NCBI GenBank assembly: GCA_013400975.1
Contig: WBMZ01011673.1
Coordinates: 62,001-126,000 of the forward strand
Length of the DNA stretch: 64,000 nucleotides
Direction: 5' to 3'
DNA from: Atrichornis clamosus
Taxonomy: Eukaryota > Chordata > Aves > Passeriformes > Menuridae
Within the stretch, counting starts at the first letter, position 1. Every line of letters begins with the position of its first letter. Below are positions 63,475-64,000 of this stretch, in pieces. The notes under the pieces were generated by a model. That model saw only the letters and a program-made list of their open reading frames with translations. It had not been told where the DNA came from and ran no database searches. A program made the translations under genes and the position numbers.

Positions 63475-64000
63475 CTTTTTTCGCGATCAGCGACGTTGGG
63501 GGAGAAATGGCCATTCTCGGGGCAGGAACTCAGAAGACCTACTTCAGCCTGTATGCTCGCCCGTTCAGCCTCGCTCCGATCTGAGCGGAGCTCGCAGGCC
63601 GAGCTCGCCGGGGACCGGGGCAGGCAGGCCCGGGGGCCGCGACGTGCGGCCGCAGGAACCCGAGCGCCCGGCGGAGACTGCGGCCGCCCCGGACCCGCCT
63701 GGCTTTCCGTGAGCCCGCCCAGCACGGCCGTGCCCCATCCCGGCTCCAGCCCGCCTGCTCCCCGCCTGCCGCCCGCAGGCACCCGGCCCGCCACCCACGA
63801 GCCCGGAGAGGAGAGTCCCAGAGGGCCAGGAGGCCGCCCGGGCCGCCCTTCATGGGGCGGGCGGCGGCGGCGGGAGGGCCCAGGGGTTCCTTCACCCACC
63901 TCTCGGCAGCGGCGGCGCTGAGGACGCGGCTCCTCCCGCTGGAGCGGCGGAGAGGGGCCCTGGCTCCGTGTACCATACAGCCGGGGGCGGCGGAGGGAGG
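63475..64000 (-). promoter_or_regulatory. KLHL15: CpG island at the KLHL15 promoter
   Basis: GC content and CpG density jump abruptly at about 63480 and stay high to the window edge. It lies upstream of KLHL15 in the right orientation. The long open frames on both strands here follow from the GC-rich composition and are not genes. The promoter may continue past the window. Confidence 0.8.
63900..64000 (-). other. KLHL15: Probable KLHL15 non-coding first exon (partial)
   Basis: The minus strand has a strong donor, CCGAGAG|GTGGGT, at 63900/63899 inside the CpG island. It is the best candidate I see for splicing to the BTB exon. The transcription start lies further right, possibly outside the window. 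It contains an upstream ATG at 63976-63974. Confidence 0.45.

Larger units (their letters stand above)
55268..63899 (-). other. KLHL15: KLHL15 5' intron
   Basis: About 8.6 kb, assuming that the first exon ends at 63900. It holds a TAAA-type repeat just upstream of the acceptor, an A-rich repeat with a CR1 scrap near 58381-58610, and a (TA)n run at 62499-62514. No other feature was recognised. Confidence 0.55.

Noticed and set aside
63465..63976. Several ORFs of 77-145 codons on both strands in the GC-rich right end
   Set aside because: They overlap in many frames, are Ala/Arg/Gly/Pro-rich, and are what a CpG island produces by lacking AT-rich stops.
1..64000. CRISPR arrays, tRNA or rRNA genes, bacterial-type operons
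   Set aside because: Nothing with regular spaced repeats or clover-leaf features was seen. All tandem repeats are microsatellites in a vertebrate background.

Overview
This window is vertebrate nuclear DNA, almost certainly from a bird. It is AT-rich, contains long introns, and carries several CR1 LINE fragments, some with the typical bird CR1 tail built on ATTCTATG/ATTCTGTG repeats. It also holds ERVL-type LTR pieces of the kind common in bird genomes. I cannot name the species. Only two genes are secure. Both are on the minus strand, and both are complete in their coding part: APOO (MICOS subunit MIC26) and KLHL15 (a BTB-BACK-Kelch adaptor of CUL3 ubiquitin ligases). They are also close neighbours in human Xp22.11, so this is a conserved vertebrate block.

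Layout, left to right. Positions 1-10139 hold no gene I can support; the clearest content is a degraded plus-strand CR1 at about 3870-5085. Positions 10140-30290 are APOO, read right to left. Its first coding exon (three codons) lies in a CpG island near 30231, six internal exons follow, and a last exon with only two codons plus stop lies at 10724-10732. I assembled all eight coding exons by hand with consistent phases, giving 197 codons before the stop. The introns hold an LTR-like insertion, simple repeats and a few GC-richer islands of unknown origin.

From 30290 to about 40240 lies the space between the two genes. It starts with a compact, apparently bidirectional promoter (palindromic CRE TGACGTCA, YY1-type site) and a short plus-strand ATG exon candidate. 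A CR1 and an inverted pair of ERVL-type LTR arms follow. Beyond them are several short plus-strand segments that look like exons. Some chain with compatible phases, but I do not recognise the protein; these are tentative. Mammals have CXorf58 in this place and orientation, but I could not see a convincing match.

From about 40240 to the right edge is KLHL15: a probable 5.5-kb 3' UTR, a Kelch-coding exon (45757-46866), a 7.7-kb intron, the BTB/BACK exon (54556-55260) with its ATG seven bases after the acceptor, an 8.6-kb intron, and a probable non-coding first exon in a CpG island at 63470-64000. The inferred splice creates a 26-codon upstream ORF that stops three bases before the KLHL15 start.

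The two genes do not act in one pathway. APOO/MIC26 shapes inner mitochondrial membrane cristae. KLHL15 selects substrates for CUL3-dependent ubiquitination. No tRNA, rRNA or CRISPR array was seen.
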